From Azoarcus olearius (lineage in GTDB: Bacteria > Pseudomonadota > Gammaproteobacteria > Burkholderiales > Rhodocyclaceae), in assembly GCF_001682385.1 (NCBI RefSeq), contig NZ_CP016210.1, forward strand, positions 3,782,001 through 3,846,000: 64,000 nucleotides of DNA. Direction: 5' to 3'. Positions 1 to 7,866 of the stretch are shown here, one piece after another (the first letter of the stretch is position 1; each line of letters opens with the position of its first letter). The position numbers and the translations under genes are program-made. The notes under the pieces are model-generated. The model saw nothing but the letters and a program-made list of their open reading frames with translations. It searched no databases and was not told the origin of the DNA.

Positions 1-906
1 GCGGAACAGGTTGCGCTTGGCCTGGTAGAAGGCCGCCAGGCCGAGATGGCGCGAGGCCTCCGCCATGTAGTCGGCCAGCGCGTACTGCACCGGCGTATTC
101 ACCGTGAACACGTTGAACTGGTGCACCTTGCGGAACTCCGCCATCAACTCGCGCGGCGCAACCACATAGCCCACCTTCCAGCCGGTGATGTGGTAGGTCT
201 TGCCGAAGCTGGACACCACGATGCTGCGCGCGGCGAGTTCCGGATGGGCGGCGCAGCTGCGGTGCTGCAGGCCGTCGAACACGATGTGTTCATACACCTC
301 GTCCGACACCACGATGATGCCGGTATCGCGCAGCAGCGCCGCGAGGCGGTCGTAGTCCGCCGCGGTCCACACCGTGGCGGTGGGGTTGTGCGGCGAGTTG
401 ATCATGATCATGCGGGTACGCGGGGTGATTGCCGCGGCCACCGCCGCCCAGTCGGGTCGGTAATCCGGCGCCGCCAACTGCATGCGCACCACGCGCCCCC
501 CGGCCAGCTCGATCGCGGGGCCATAGGAGTCGTACACCGGCTCGAACACGATCACCTCGTCGCCCGGATGCACCAAGGCCGCCACCGCGGTGAACAGCGC
601 CTGGGTGGCGCCGGCGGTAATCGTTACCTCGTGTTCGACGTCGTACGCGGTGCCGTACAGCGCCGCCACCTTGCCCGCCACCGCCTCGCGCAGTGCGGGC
701 ACGCCAGCCATCGGCGCGTACTGGTTGTGCCCGCTGCGCATCCAGTGCGCCACGCGCTCGAACAGCGCGTCGTCGGCATTGAAGTCGGGGAAGCCCTGCG
801 ACAGGTTGATCGCGCCACACTCCTGCGCGAGGCGCGACATCACGGTGAAGATCGTGGTGCCCACCTGCGGCAGGCGGGAAACGACCGGAGCGGGAAAGTG
901 CGGCAT
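1..906 (-). CDS. PLP-dependent aminotransferase, methionine/KMTB type (3' end cut by window edge)
   Basis: 302 codons are present and the C-terminal part lies beyond the left edge. It is a fold type I, class I/II aminotransferase: SQGFPDF at residues 36-42, the NSPHNPT motif near 170, SDEVYEH near 201, and the Schiff-base lysine K236 in SSFGKTYHITGW. This set matches the YbdL/kynurenine aminotransferase branch, which transaminates 2-keto-4-methylthiobutyrate to methionine with aromatic or glutamine donors. The ATG at 906 begins MPHFPAP and no closer upstream start fits. It is divergent from mtnA with about 150 bp between. The link to methionine salvage is an inference from that neighbour; a general aromatic/methionine aminotransferase is the alternative. 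Confidence 0.88.
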   Translation of the reverse strand, partial: MPHFPAPVVSRLPQVGTTIFTVMSRLAQECGAINLSQGFPDFNADDALFERVAHWMRSGHNQYAPMAGVPALREAVAGKVAALYGTAYDVEHEVTITAGATQALFTAVAALVHPGDEVIVFEPVYDSYGPAIELAGGRVVRMQLAAPDYRPDWAAVAAAITPRTRMIMINSPHNPTATVWTAADYDRLAALLRDTGIIVVSDEVYEHIVFDGLQHRSCAAHPELAARSIVVSSFGKTYHITGWKVGYVVAPRELMAEFRKVHQFNVFTVNTPVQYALADYMAEASRHLGLAAFYQAKRNLFR

Positions 907-1055
907 GGCGGCCTCGCGGCGGCGGACAAGGGCCGCATTCTCGCACCCGTAGCGATCGCCCGTCATGCCCGCGGGCGCCCTGTCGCGCTTGCGGCCCCTG
1001 CCGCGCGCTGGCACATTCGACGGCTCCCCCAACCGCCTCCGGCCACCGCCCCGCG

Positions 1056-2132
1056 ATGACACCCTTCCGCTTCACCCAGCCCATCCCCACCCTGTGCCGC
1101 GACGGCGATAGCGTTCTGGTGCTGGACCAGACACGCCTGCCCTGGCGTAGCGAGCAGCGCCGCCTGCGCACGCTGGACGAAGCGGCGGAAGCGATCCGCG
1201 CCATGTGGGTGCGCGGCGCACCGCTGATCGGGGGCACGGCCGCCTACGGCGTGGCACTCGCGCTGACGGCGGACCCGGGCGACGACGCGCTCGAATACGC
1301 CCTCGCCACCCTCGCCGCCACCCGCCCCACCGCGGTCAACCTGCACTGGGCGCTGGCGCGCATGGCCGCGGCCTTGCGCCCGCTGACACCCGGCGCGCGC
1401 CGCGCCGCCGCGTGGGACGAGGCGGCCGCGATCTGCGCTGACGACGTGCGCTGCTGCGCTGCGATCGGCGCCCACGGTCTGCCGCTGCTGCAAGCCATCG
1501 CCGCGGTACGCGGACGGGTGCGGGTGATGACCCACTGCAACGCCGGCTGGCTGGCGACCATGGGGGCCGGAACGGCGCTGGCGCCGGTGTATGCGGCGCA
1601 TCTTGCCGGGCTGGCGGTCGAGGTCACCGTCAGCGAGACCCGGCCCCGCAACCAAGGGCTGCTGACGGCGTGGGAACTGCGTGAAGCGGGGGTGCCGCAC
1701 CGGTTGATCGCCGACAACGCCGCCGGCCTGCTGCTGGCACGCGGCGAAATCGACCTGGTCATCACCGGCGCAGACCGCATCGCCGCCAATGGCGACACGG
1801 CGAACAAGGTCGGCACCTACCTGAAGGCGCTCGCCGCGCGCGAAGCGGGCGTGCCCTTCTACATCGCGGCCCCGCACTCCACGCTGGACTTCGGCTGCCC
1901 GGACGGCGACGCGATCCCGATCGAAGACCGCGGCGCGGCCGAGGTGTGCAACGTGCGCGGCGCCGGCACGGATGGCGAACCGGCGGAGCTGCGACTTGCG
2001 CCGGACGCCACTGCGGCGGCCAACCCCGCCTTCGACGTCACGCCCGCCCGCTTCATCGCCGGCATCATCACCGAACGCGGCATCGCCGCCGCCGACGCGC
2101 TGGCGGCGCTGTATCCGGAGGACGCGCAATGA
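1056..2132 (+). CDS. mtnA: S-methyl-5-thioribose-1-phosphate isomerase
   Basis: 358 aa, full length for the eIF2B-related MtnA family. It interconverts 5-methylthioribose-1-phosphate and 5-methylthioribulose-1-phosphate, and the 5-deoxyribose equivalents, in the cytosol. Visible motifs are MWVRGAPLIGGTAAYG (residues 50-65, substrate phosphate loop), MTHCNAG with the catalytic cysteine C161, SETRPRNQG near 193-201, and ITGADRI with the catalytic aspartate D240. The stop codon overlaps the start of the downstream class II aldolase (ATGA), so the two are translationally coupled. No mtnC, mtnD or mtnK is in view, which points away from a complete classical methionine salvage operon here. Confidence 0.95.
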   Translation: MTPFRFTQPIPTLCRDGDSVLVLDQTRLPWRSEQRRLRTLDEAAEAIRAMWVRGAPLIGGTAAYGVALALTADPGDDALEYALATLAATRPTAVNLHWALARMAAALRPLTPGARRAAAWDEAAAICADDVRCCAAIGAHGLPLLQAIAAVRGRVRVMTHCNAGWLATMGAGTALAPVYAAHLAGLAVEVTVSETRPRNQGLLTAWELREAGVPHRLIADNAAGLLLARGEIDLVITGADRIAANGDTANKVGTYLKALAAREAGVPFYIAAPHSTLDFGCPDGDAIPIEDRGAAEVCNVRGAGTDGEPAELRLAPDATAAANPAFDVTPARFIAGIITERGIAAADALAALYPEDAQ

Positions 2133-2827
2133 ACGCCCCGGATACGCTGCGCGAGCCGCTGCTTGCCACGGCCCGCGCGATGACCACAGCCGGCCTCAAT
2201 GTCGGCGCCTCCGGCAACGCCAGCGTGCGGCTCGCCGACGGCCTGCTGATCACCCCCAGCGGACTGCCCGCCGAAGCCTGTTCGCCGCAGGACATGGTGC
2301 CGCTGGACGACGAAGGCCGCCCGGCGGCGGGCGCGCCGGCCTGGGCACCGTCGTCCGAATGGCAGATCCATCGCGACATCTACGCCGCCTTCCCGCAGGC
2401 GCAGGCGGTGCTGCATGCGCACGCGCCGTTCGCCACCGCGCTCGCCTGCCAGCGCATCGAAATTCCGCCGTTTCACTACATGATCGCGCGCTTCGGCGGG
2501 GACACCGTGCGCTGCGCCCGCTACGCCACCTTCGGCACGCCCGCGCTGTCCGAGGCCGCCGTCGCCGCGCTGCAGGACCGCAGCGCCTGCCTGCTCGCCA
2601 ACCACGGCATGCTGGTGTTCGGACGCGACCTGGCGCACGCGCTGGCGCAGGCCATCGAGTTCGAAACCCTGTGCGCGCAGTACTGGCGCACCTGCCAGCT
2701 CGGCGCGCCGGTGCTGCTGTCGCGTGAGGAAATGGATGAGGTGATCGAACGCTTCCGCTGGTACGGGCGGCCGCGCGCCGCCGCGGAAGACGCTGCGGGC
2801 GATGGCGGAGGCGCGTCCCGCCGCTGA
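2129..2827 (+). CDS. class II aldolase family protein (MtnB or 5-deoxyribulose-phosphate aldolase type)
   Basis: 232 aa, starting at the ATG at 2129 that overlaps the mtnA stop. It is a zinc-dependent class II aldolase/adducin fold: ASGNASVR (27-34) for phosphate binding, the acid/base glutamate E77 in PSSEWQIH, zinc ligands H96 and H98 in LHAHAP, and H159 in ANHGML. Two family activities fit next to MtnA: MtnB dehydration of methylthioribulose-1-phosphate, or aldol cleavage to DHAP plus an aldehyde (the DHAP shunt known in Rhodospirillum and some E. coli). The lack of mtnC/mtnD beside it makes the aldolase reading attractive. The C-terminal tail (about 217-232) is low complexity. Confidence 0.85.
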   Translation: MNAPDTLREPLLATARAMTTAGLNVGASGNASVRLADGLLITPSGLPAEACSPQDMVPLDDEGRPAAGAPAWAPSSEWQIHRDIYAAFPQAQAVLHAHAPFATALACQRIEIPPFHYMIARFGGDTVRCARYATFGTPALSEAAVAALQDRSACLLANHGMLVFGRDLAHALAQAIEFETLCAQYWRTCQLGAPVLLSREEMDEVIERFRWYGRPRAAAEDAAGDGGGASRR

Positions 2828-2895
2828 CCGGGCCCGGCGCCCATCACCGGGAAACAGGGCCACGGCCGACGGCCGGCCAGCGCGGCAGCATTCCC

Positions 2896-3129
2896 CTACT
2901 CGCGCCGCTCGCTGCCCTCTTTGGCGTGCTGCGCCTTTTCGTCCTCGTCATCCGAGGTTGCCGCCTCGATCCCTGCGCCCACCACATCGACCGCGGCGCC
3001 CGCCACCACGGCGCCGGCCTTCACCGCGGTGGCACCCACGGTGATGACCGCATCGGCCACCGCGAACACCGCACACCCCTGCAGTGCAACGACCAGAACG
3101 AACGCGGCGGCAATCCGCAGCGCGCTCAC
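2896..3129 (-). CDS. small putative lipoprotein, function unknown
   Basis: 77 aa from a GTG start that overlaps the stop of the upstream dehydrogenase gene (GTGA), so it appears coupled to it. The N terminus is a signal peptide with a lipobox-like LQGC (cysteine at residue 19). It is followed by an alanine/valine-rich, glycine-spaced segment with repeated AVxxGA units, then an acidic and charged tail (SDDEDEKAQHAKEGSERRE). The hydrophobic repeat with charged tail resembles small envelope lipoproteins of Proteobacteria. No catalytic motif is visible and no function is offered. Confidence 0.6.
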   Translation of the reverse strand: MSALRIAAAFVLVVALQGCAVFAVADAVITVGATAVKAGAVVAGAAVDVVGAGIEAATSDDEDEKAQHAKEGSERRE

Positions 3130-4016
3130 GATGGCCGCGCCGCCATGTTTTCGAGCACGCGCAGCAGGCTGCTGGTGTCGTCGCGCCCCATGCCCGAGGC
3201 CATCAGCGCATTCAGCTGCTGCCACACCTGCGCAGCCACCGGCAGCGGCACCCCGAGCCCCACCGCCTCGCCCATCAGGATGGCGAAATCCTTGTGATGC
3301 AGGCGGGCCTCGATGCCGGCGCCGAAGTCGCGCGCCACCATGCGCCCGCCCATCACCTCCATCACGCGCGAAGCCGCGGAACCGCCCATCAAGGCGCGCT
3401 GCACCGCCGCCAGGTCGACGCCGTGGGCGTTGGCCAGGTGCATCGCCTCGGCGCTCGCCTGGATCGCGGCCACCATGATCATCTGGTTGCAGGCCTTGGC
3501 CACCTGCCCCGCCCCGGCCGGGCCGATGTGCACCACGGTGCGGCCCAGCACCTCGAACAGCGGCCGCACGCGAGCCAGGGTTTCTGCCTCCCCGCCGGCC
3601 ATGATCGCCAGCGTCGCCTCGCGCGCGCCCGTGCCGCCGCCGGACACCGGCGCATCCACCCAGCCCACGCCCTGCTGCGCATAGCGCGCGGCGAGTGCGC
3701 GCGCGGTGGTCGGCGCGATCGTGCTCATGTCTACATGGATTGCGCCGGGCGCGAAACCGGCCGCCAGTCCGTCGTCGCCGAAAGCCAGCGCCTCGACGTC
3801 GGCGCTGGCGGTGATGATGCTGATCACGACCTCGCTGCGCGCCGCCAGCGCCGCCGGCGTGGCGCACAGCTCGGCGCCGGCGAGCGTGCCGTCGGCAATC
3901 AGTGCCTGCGCCGCATCGGGCCGCCGCGCCCAGATCGCCACCTGATGACCGGCCTTGAGCAGATGGCCGGCCATCGGCACGCCCATCACGCCGAGGCCGA
4001 CGAAGCCGACCTTCAT
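3126..4016 (-). CDS. NAD(P)-dependent beta-hydroxyacid dehydrogenase (3-hydroxyisobutyrate dehydrogenase family)
   Basis: 296 aa, full length. The Rossmann motif GFVGLGVMGVPMAGHLLKAG lies at residues 4-23. The substrate loop DAPVSGGGTGA is near 121-131, and the catalytic lysine sits in GQVAKACNQMI (about 171). The family reduces or oxidises small beta-hydroxyacids such as 3-hydroxyisobutyrate, tartronate semialdehyde or L-threonate; the substrate cannot be fixed from sequence. It overlaps the upstream paralogue by 4 bases and the downstream lipoprotein by 4 bases, giving a tightly coupled three-gene unit. Confidence 0.88.
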   Translation of the reverse strand: MKVGFVGLGVMGVPMAGHLLKAGHQVAIWARRPDAAQALIADGTLAGAELCATPAALAARSEVVISIITASADVEALAFGDDGLAAGFAPGAIHVDMSTIAPTTARALAARYAQQGVGWVDAPVSGGGTGAREATLAIMAGGEAETLARVRPLFEVLGRTVVHIGPAGAGQVAKACNQMIMVAAIQASAEAMHLANAHGVDLAAVQRALMGGSAASRVMEVMGGRMVARDFGAGIEARLHHKDFAILMGEAVGLGVPLPVAAQVWQQLNALMASGMGRDDTSSLLRVLENMAARPS

Positions 4017-4894
4017 TCGCCCGCGCCCCCGCTCATGCGTTCGAGCAGCTTCAGCATCGCGATCGAATCGTCCTCACCGAGGCCGCTGCCGACCATCGCG
4101 TTGAACATCTGCGCGGTGGCCGCCGAGGACGGCAGCGCCAGACCCAGGCGGTGAGCCTCTTCCATCACGATGCGCATGTCCTTCTGATGCATCCAGGCCT
4201 TGAAGCCGGGGCGGAAGTTGCGGTCGAGCATGCGCTGGCCGTGGTTTTCAAGGATGCGCGAGTAGGCAAAGCCGCCGAGCAGGGCCTCGCGCACCTTGGT
4301 GGCATCGACGCCGCTGCGGGTGGCGAAGTTGAGCGCCTCGGCCACCGCCGCCACGCCGACGCCGGTGAGGATCTGGTTGCAGGCCTTGGCGACCTGCCCG
4401 GCGCCGGAGTCGCCGATGCGGTTGATCGACTTGCCCATCGCCTCGAACGCCGGCTTGACCGTGTCGAAGGCCGCGGCGTCGCCGCCGACCATGATGGTGA
4501 GGCTGCCGGCGATCGCGCCAACCTCACCACCGGACACCGGCGCATCCAGCAGGGTGACGCCGCGCTCGGCCAGCCGCGCGGCGATCGCCTGCGCAGCGGC
4601 AGGGGCGATCGTGCTCATATCCACATGGATATGCCCCGCACGCGCCGCGCTGGCGACGCCGCCCTCGCCCAGCGTCACCTGTTCGACGTCGGGGGCATCG
4701 GCCACCATGCTGAAGGTCACCGCGGCGCGGCTCGCCACCTCGGCGGCGCTCGCACAGTCGCCGGCGCCGGCTTCGAGCAGCGGCACCATGGATTCGCGCC
4801 GGCGGCTCCACACGTGCACCGTGTGGCCGGCCTTCAGCAGGTTCAACACCATGGGGCGGCCCATCAGGCCGAGTCCGATGAATCCGACTTCCAT
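4013..4894 (-). CDS. NAD(P)-dependent beta-hydroxyacid dehydrogenase, paralogue of the next gene
   Basis: 293 aa from the ATG at 4894, where the protein begins with the glycine-rich GFIGLGLMGRPM loop; a longer in-frame start would add a non-homologous leader. Same family layout as its downstream neighbour: MSTIAP near 116, DAPVSGGEVGA for substrate binding, and GQVAKACNQIL with the catalytic lysine. Sequences of this type are often annotated 2-hydroxy-3-oxopropionate reductase or succinic semialdehyde reductase-like. The ATGA overlap with the downstream paralogue suggests a tandem duplication kept as a co-translated pair. Confidence 0.88.
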   Translation of the reverse strand: MEVGFIGLGLMGRPMVLNLLKAGHTVHVWSRRRESMVPLLEAGAGDCASAAEVASRAAVTFSMVADAPDVEQVTLGEGGVASAARAGHIHVDMSTIAPAAAQAIAARLAERGVTLLDAPVSGGEVGAIAGSLTIMVGGDAAAFDTVKPAFEAMGKSINRIGDSGAGQVAKACNQILTGVGVAAVAEALNFATRSGVDATKVREALLGGFAYSRILENHGQRMLDRNFRPGFKAWMHQKDMRIVMEEAHRLGLALPSSAATAQMFNAMVGSGLGEDDSIAMLKLLERMSGGAGE

Positions 4895-4948
4895 AATCGT
4901 GGGCTCCGGGAGAAACAGGGAAAGGGAGAAAAAGGCGGCGGCCGCGGG

Positions 4949-4984
4949 TTCCAGCGCGCTGCTCAGGCGCGGATAATGCCGGCA
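4949..4984 (+). promoter_or_regulatory. candidate promoter placing the transcript start at the ybiB ATG
   Basis: A -10-like GATAAT at 4972-4977 lies 6 bases before the ATG, with a weak TTCCAG -35 at 4949-4954 and a 17-base spacer. No Shine-Dalgarno sequence precedes the start. If real, the transcript would be leaderless. This is inference from spacing only. Confidence 0.35.
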
Positions 4985-5904
4985 TGAGCTACGCCCCAAT
5001 CATCAAGGAAATCGCCCGTGGCGCCAAGGGCGCGCGGCCGCTGGACGTTGCCCAGGCGGAAAGCCTGTTCGGCGACATACTCGACGGCCGCGTGCCGGAC
5101 CTCGAACTCGGCGCCATCCTGATCGCGCTGCGGGTCAAGAGCGAATCGCTCGCCGAATTGCTCGGCTTCAAGCGCGCGATGGACGCCCGCACCGCCCAGG
5201 TGACCGTTCCGCCCGGCCCGCGCTGCGTGGTGCTGCCCACCTACAACGGCGCGCGCCGCCAGCCCAATTTGATGCCGCTGGTCGCGCTGTTGCTGGCGCG
5301 GGAAGGGGTGCCGGTGCTGATCCAGGGCCGGCATGACTTCGAAGCCCGCGTCAGCCCGTTCGAACTGCTCGCCGCGCTCGACATCCATCCTGCCGCCGAT
5401 GCCGCCGCCGCGTCCGCGCAACTCGCCGCCGGCCGCCTTGCCTGCCTGCGCGTCGAGCAGATGCTGCCGGGCATGGCCGAACTGCTCGCGCTGCGCACCC
5501 GCTTCGGCCTGCGAGGCAGCGGCCACATCATGGCCAAGCTGATCGACCCCTGCCGCGGCTACAGCGTGCGCGTGGTGGCGGTGACGCACCCGGAATACCT
5601 CGAACGCATGGGCGAATTCCTGCGCGAGGACGGCGGCCGCGCGATGCTGCTGCGCGGCACCGAAGGCGAGATCTACGCCAATCCGCGGCGCACGCCGGAA
5701 ATGCAGGTGTTCCGCGACGGCATCGCCAGCATCGGCGTGCCGGGTGAGGAAGGCGGCGCGCCGCCGCTGGCCGGCCTGCCCGACAGCCCGTCGATTGAAG
5801 ACAACGTGGCCTGCATCCGCGCGATGCTGGCGGGCGAGCAGGCGGTGCCGGAGCCGATCACGGCGCAGGTGGCAGCGCTGGCGGCGTTGGCGCGCGAGGG
5901 GTGA
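4984..5904 (+). CDS. ybiB: YbiB-like DNA-binding protein (TrpD2 family)
   Basis: 306 aa, similar in fold to anthranilate phosphoribosyltransferase but with the YbiB/TrpD2 features: an N-terminal helical domain (IIKEIARGAKGARPL to KRAMDAR, about 7-65), then a catalytic-fold domain with LPTYNGARRQPNLMPL near 85-100 instead of the canonical PRPP loop, and GSGHIMAKLIDPC near 178-190. E. coli YbiB binds single-stranded DNA and RNA without sequence preference and is SOS-linked; it is not a tryptophan enzyme. No LexA-type CTGT-N8-ACAG box was seen upstream here. It is transcribed divergently from the dehydrogenase pair. Confidence 0.87.
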   Translation: MSYAPIIKEIARGAKGARPLDVAQAESLFGDILDGRVPDLELGAILIALRVKSESLAELLGFKRAMDARTAQVTVPPGPRCVVLPTYNGARRQPNLMPLVALLLAREGVPVLIQGRHDFEARVSPFELLAALDIHPAADAAAASAQLAAGRLACLRVEQMLPGMAELLALRTRFGLRGSGHIMAKLIDPCRGYSVRVVAVTHPEYLERMGEFLREDGGRAMLLRGTEGEIYANPRRTPEMQVFRDGIASIGVPGEEGGAPPLAGLPDSPSIEDNVACIRAMLAGEQAVPEPITAQVAALAALAREG

Positions 5905-6265
5905 GAGGTTTTTCCGCTCCCCCTTCAAGGGCGCGGAGCAGGATTTCGGCGAGCACAACCTGATGCCTTCCTGTTTGCGAGGCGAAGCGAAGACTCCGCA
6001 CCTGGAAGGTTTTTCCCCTCCCCCTTCAAGGGGGAGGTTGGGAGGGGGATGGGGTTGGCTTCAGCGCCATGCCTAACCCCATCCCCACCCCAGCCCTCCC
6101 CTTGAAGGGGAGGGAGCAAATTGGGCCCGCCCGGGTGCCTTCGCTTCGCTCCGTCGTTCAGCAGGCGGCAAGCAATGCTAGCCGAAACGGCGTCCTCACC
6201 CCTTGAAGGAGCGGGAGCGAGGCGCTCATCACCTCGCCGCCGAAAAAAAGCGCGTTTCGCCGTCC
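5905..6265. repeat. intergenic palindromic repeat cluster
   Basis: This 361-bp gap has no convincing gene. It holds four copies of a palindromic core built on CCCTTCAAGGG or its complement, near 5916-5939, 6017-6037, 6094-6114 and 6194-6217. The middle two lie on the arms of a long imperfect inverted repeat (about 6015-6059 against 6071-6116, spacer about 11 bases). It lies between convergent ybiB and modD, so RNA hairpins here could end transcription from both sides. Such GC-rich mosaic repeats occur in many high-GC proteobacterial intergenic regions; read as protein they give spurious SPLKGEG-like peptides. Confidence 0.75.
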
Positions 6266-7111
6266 TCAATCCCGCAAGAACGTCACCTTCACATCCCGCG
6301 GCGCCGCAGTAAATGGCGCCGACGTCACCAGCACATCGGCCCCCGCCGCCACGTAGGCGCCGGCGTTGTCCGCCTTGATGCCGCCGGCGGCCGCCAGCAA
6401 GGGGCGCATCCGGCTGTGGGCGATCGCGGCGCGGCATTCGGCTACCCGTTCGGGCGGGAATTTCTCCAGCTGGATCACGTCGGCGCCGGCCTCGGTCCAC
6501 ACCACCGCCTCCTCCACCGAGCCCACCTCGACGACGATGCGCTTTTCCGCTTCGGCCGCGCGCAGGCGGGCGATGGTGACCGCCGGGGCCTCATCCAGGT
6601 AGAGCCGGTGCTCGGGGAACACGAGCAGGGTCTCCGAAAGGCCCAAGCGGTGCATGCTGGCGCCGGCGCAGCGCACCGCCTTGACCGACAGCGCCTTGGT
6701 GCCCGGCACGGTCTTGCGGGTGCAGGCCACCGGCACGCGGCGGCCGTCGTGCTGGGCGGCCTCGACGATGGCGGAAGCGCTGCTGGCGATGCCGCTCGCC
6801 CACTCGACCAGCACCTGGGCGGTCTTCCACACCCGGTGCAGCACGTCGGCATCGCCTTCGGCGGTCAGGATGGGCGACTGGAAGCTGAGCACGTCGCCGG
6901 AGGCGAGTTCGGCCTTCACCGCGGCGCCGGCGAGTTCGAACATCCGCACGGCTTCCTCGACCCCGCACACGGTCATCGGCTGGCGCGCGATGAAGCTCAG
7001 CCGCGCCGGCTGCGGGCCGATGCGCAGCGCGTCGGTGGTGAGATCGCCGCAGGGCACGTCGTCGGCCAGCAACGCGGCCAGTTCGTGATCGGCTAGGACG
7101 GAGCGTGGCAT
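6266..7111 (-). CDS. modD: ModD, NadC-like pyrophosphorylase of molybdenum/nif clusters
   Basis: 281 aa. The fold is that of quinolinate phosphoribosyltransferase: an N-terminal DDVPCGDLTTDAL, then ACTRKTVPGTKALSVKAV near 129-146, CAGASMHRLGLSETLLVFPEH near 148-168, and a C-terminal AAGGIKADN. The ASMHRLGLSETLLVFPEH version is typical of ModD rather than biosynthetic NadC, which carries an HR-GLSD-LIKDNH pattern. ModD is found beside molybdate uptake and nitrogenase genes and its reaction is not well established. Here it is the last gene after fdx, nifZ and a NifX-like gene, about 88 bases downstream of the latter, which supports the ModD call. Confidence 0.82.
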   Translation of the reverse strand: MPRSVLADHELAALLADDVPCGDLTTDALRIGPQPARLSFIARQPMTVCGVEEAVRMFELAGAAVKAELASGDVLSFQSPILTAEGDADVLHRVWKTAQVLVEWASGIASSASAIVEAAQHDGRRVPVACTRKTVPGTKALSVKAVRCAGASMHRLGLSETLLVFPEHRLYLDEAPAVTIARLRAAEAEKRIVVEVGSVEEAVVWTEAGADVIQLEKFPPERVAECRAAIAHSRMRPLLAAAGGIKADNAGAYVAAGADVLVTSAPFTAAPRDVKVTFLRD

Positions 7112-7199
7112 GCGGCTTCCCCTGTGGAACCGGCCGCCCGGAGGCAGCCGGCGCGGAAAAACGGAGGCCGCCGCGCGCGGAGCACGGCGGCGCCGGTGA

Positions 7200-7583
7200 T
7201 CAGTGGCGCGAGAACAGGTCGCGCAGCGCGCACAGCGCGCGGGTGGGATCGAAGCGGGTGTCGGCCAGCGTTTCGCCCGCGATCAGCTTCTGCAGGGCCA
7301 CCTCCGGCTCGGACTCGCCGGTCAGCAGCACCTGGGCGCCGCGCTTGCTCATGTGGCGCAGAAAGCCGTCGCCCGCGCTGCCGGCGACGATCAGCTCGAC
7401 ACCATCGAGCGGATGCGGCCCCACGTCGTCGAAATAGTGGAACAGCTGCGACTTCTCCAGCGTCACCTGTTCGGGCTGCGGCAGCGGCGCGCCGGGCTGG
7501 CAGTCGTACACCAGCCATTCGCGCGCCTTGCCCGCGTGCCCCGAGACGCGGCTGAAGTCCTGCGTGGCGACGGCGATCCGCAT
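7200..7583 (-). CDS. NifX/NafY-like dinitrogenase iron-molybdenum cofactor domain protein
   Basis: 127 aa with the domain shared by NifX, NafY and the NifB C terminus: MRIAVATQDFSRVSGHAGKA at the N terminus, LDGVELIVAGSAGDGFLRHM in the middle, and GEETL-like GETLADTRFDP toward the end. Such proteins bind FeMo-co or its NifB-co/VK precursors and carry them between NifB, NifEN and apo-dinitrogenase. Family histidines are visible (H16, and FHYFDD near 68). The start is 5 bases downstream of the nifZ stop, so co-transcription is expected. It is too short and diverged to say NifX strictly. Confidence 0.82.
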   Translation of the reverse strand: MRIAVATQDFSRVSGHAGKAREWLVYDCQPGAPLPQPEQVTLEKSQLFHYFDDVGPHPLDGVELIVAGSAGDGFLRHMSKRGAQVLLTGESEPEVALQKLIAGETLADTRFDPTRALCALRDLFSRH

Positions 7584-7588
7584 CGCGC

Positions 7589-7864
7589 TCAGTTGGCGAC
7601 CGCCGGAGCGGTCTCCTCGCGCACCAGTTCTTCGCGGAGGCAGCCGATCGGCGGACCGAGCACTTCATCTGCGCCCTGGAAACGCACGATGTAGATCGCG
7701 ACGTCCTGCATCGCCTCGACGTGGCCGACCTTGACGATGACGCCGCGCGCGCCTTCGGCGGCGAGCAGCGCGCCCTCCGGCACGTCGGGCACGCCGCCGT
7801 CGTTGTAGATGTCTTCGGCGGCGCGGACGATCTCGCCCGGCAGCAGTTCGGTGCCCTGTTCCAT
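7589..7864 (-). CDS. nifZ: NifZ-family protein
   Basis: 91 aa. It shows the small NifZ domain: LLPGEIVRAAEDIYNDGGVPDV at the N terminus, GARGVIVKVGHVE in the middle, and DVAIYIVRFQG followed by GPPIGCLREELV. NifZ acts in maturation of the P-cluster/MoFe protein of nitrogenase. The ATG at 7864 is chosen because a GGGG tract lies 5 bases upstream; a GTG two codons earlier, overlapping the fdx stop, is possible. Genes on both sides are nif-associated and share the upstream sigma-54 promoter. Confidence 0.85.
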   Translation of the reverse strand: MEQGTELLPGEIVRAAEDIYNDGGVPDVPEGALLAAEGARGVIVKVGHVEAMQDVAIYIVRFQGADEVLGPPIGCLREELVREETAPAVAN

Positions 7865-7866
7865 GA

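Noticed and set aside
6266-7111. Biosynthetic NadC (quinolinate phosphoribosyltransferase)
   Set aside because: The central ASMHRLGLSETLLVFPEH segment and nif neighbours fit ModD better; NadC-specific motif is missing.
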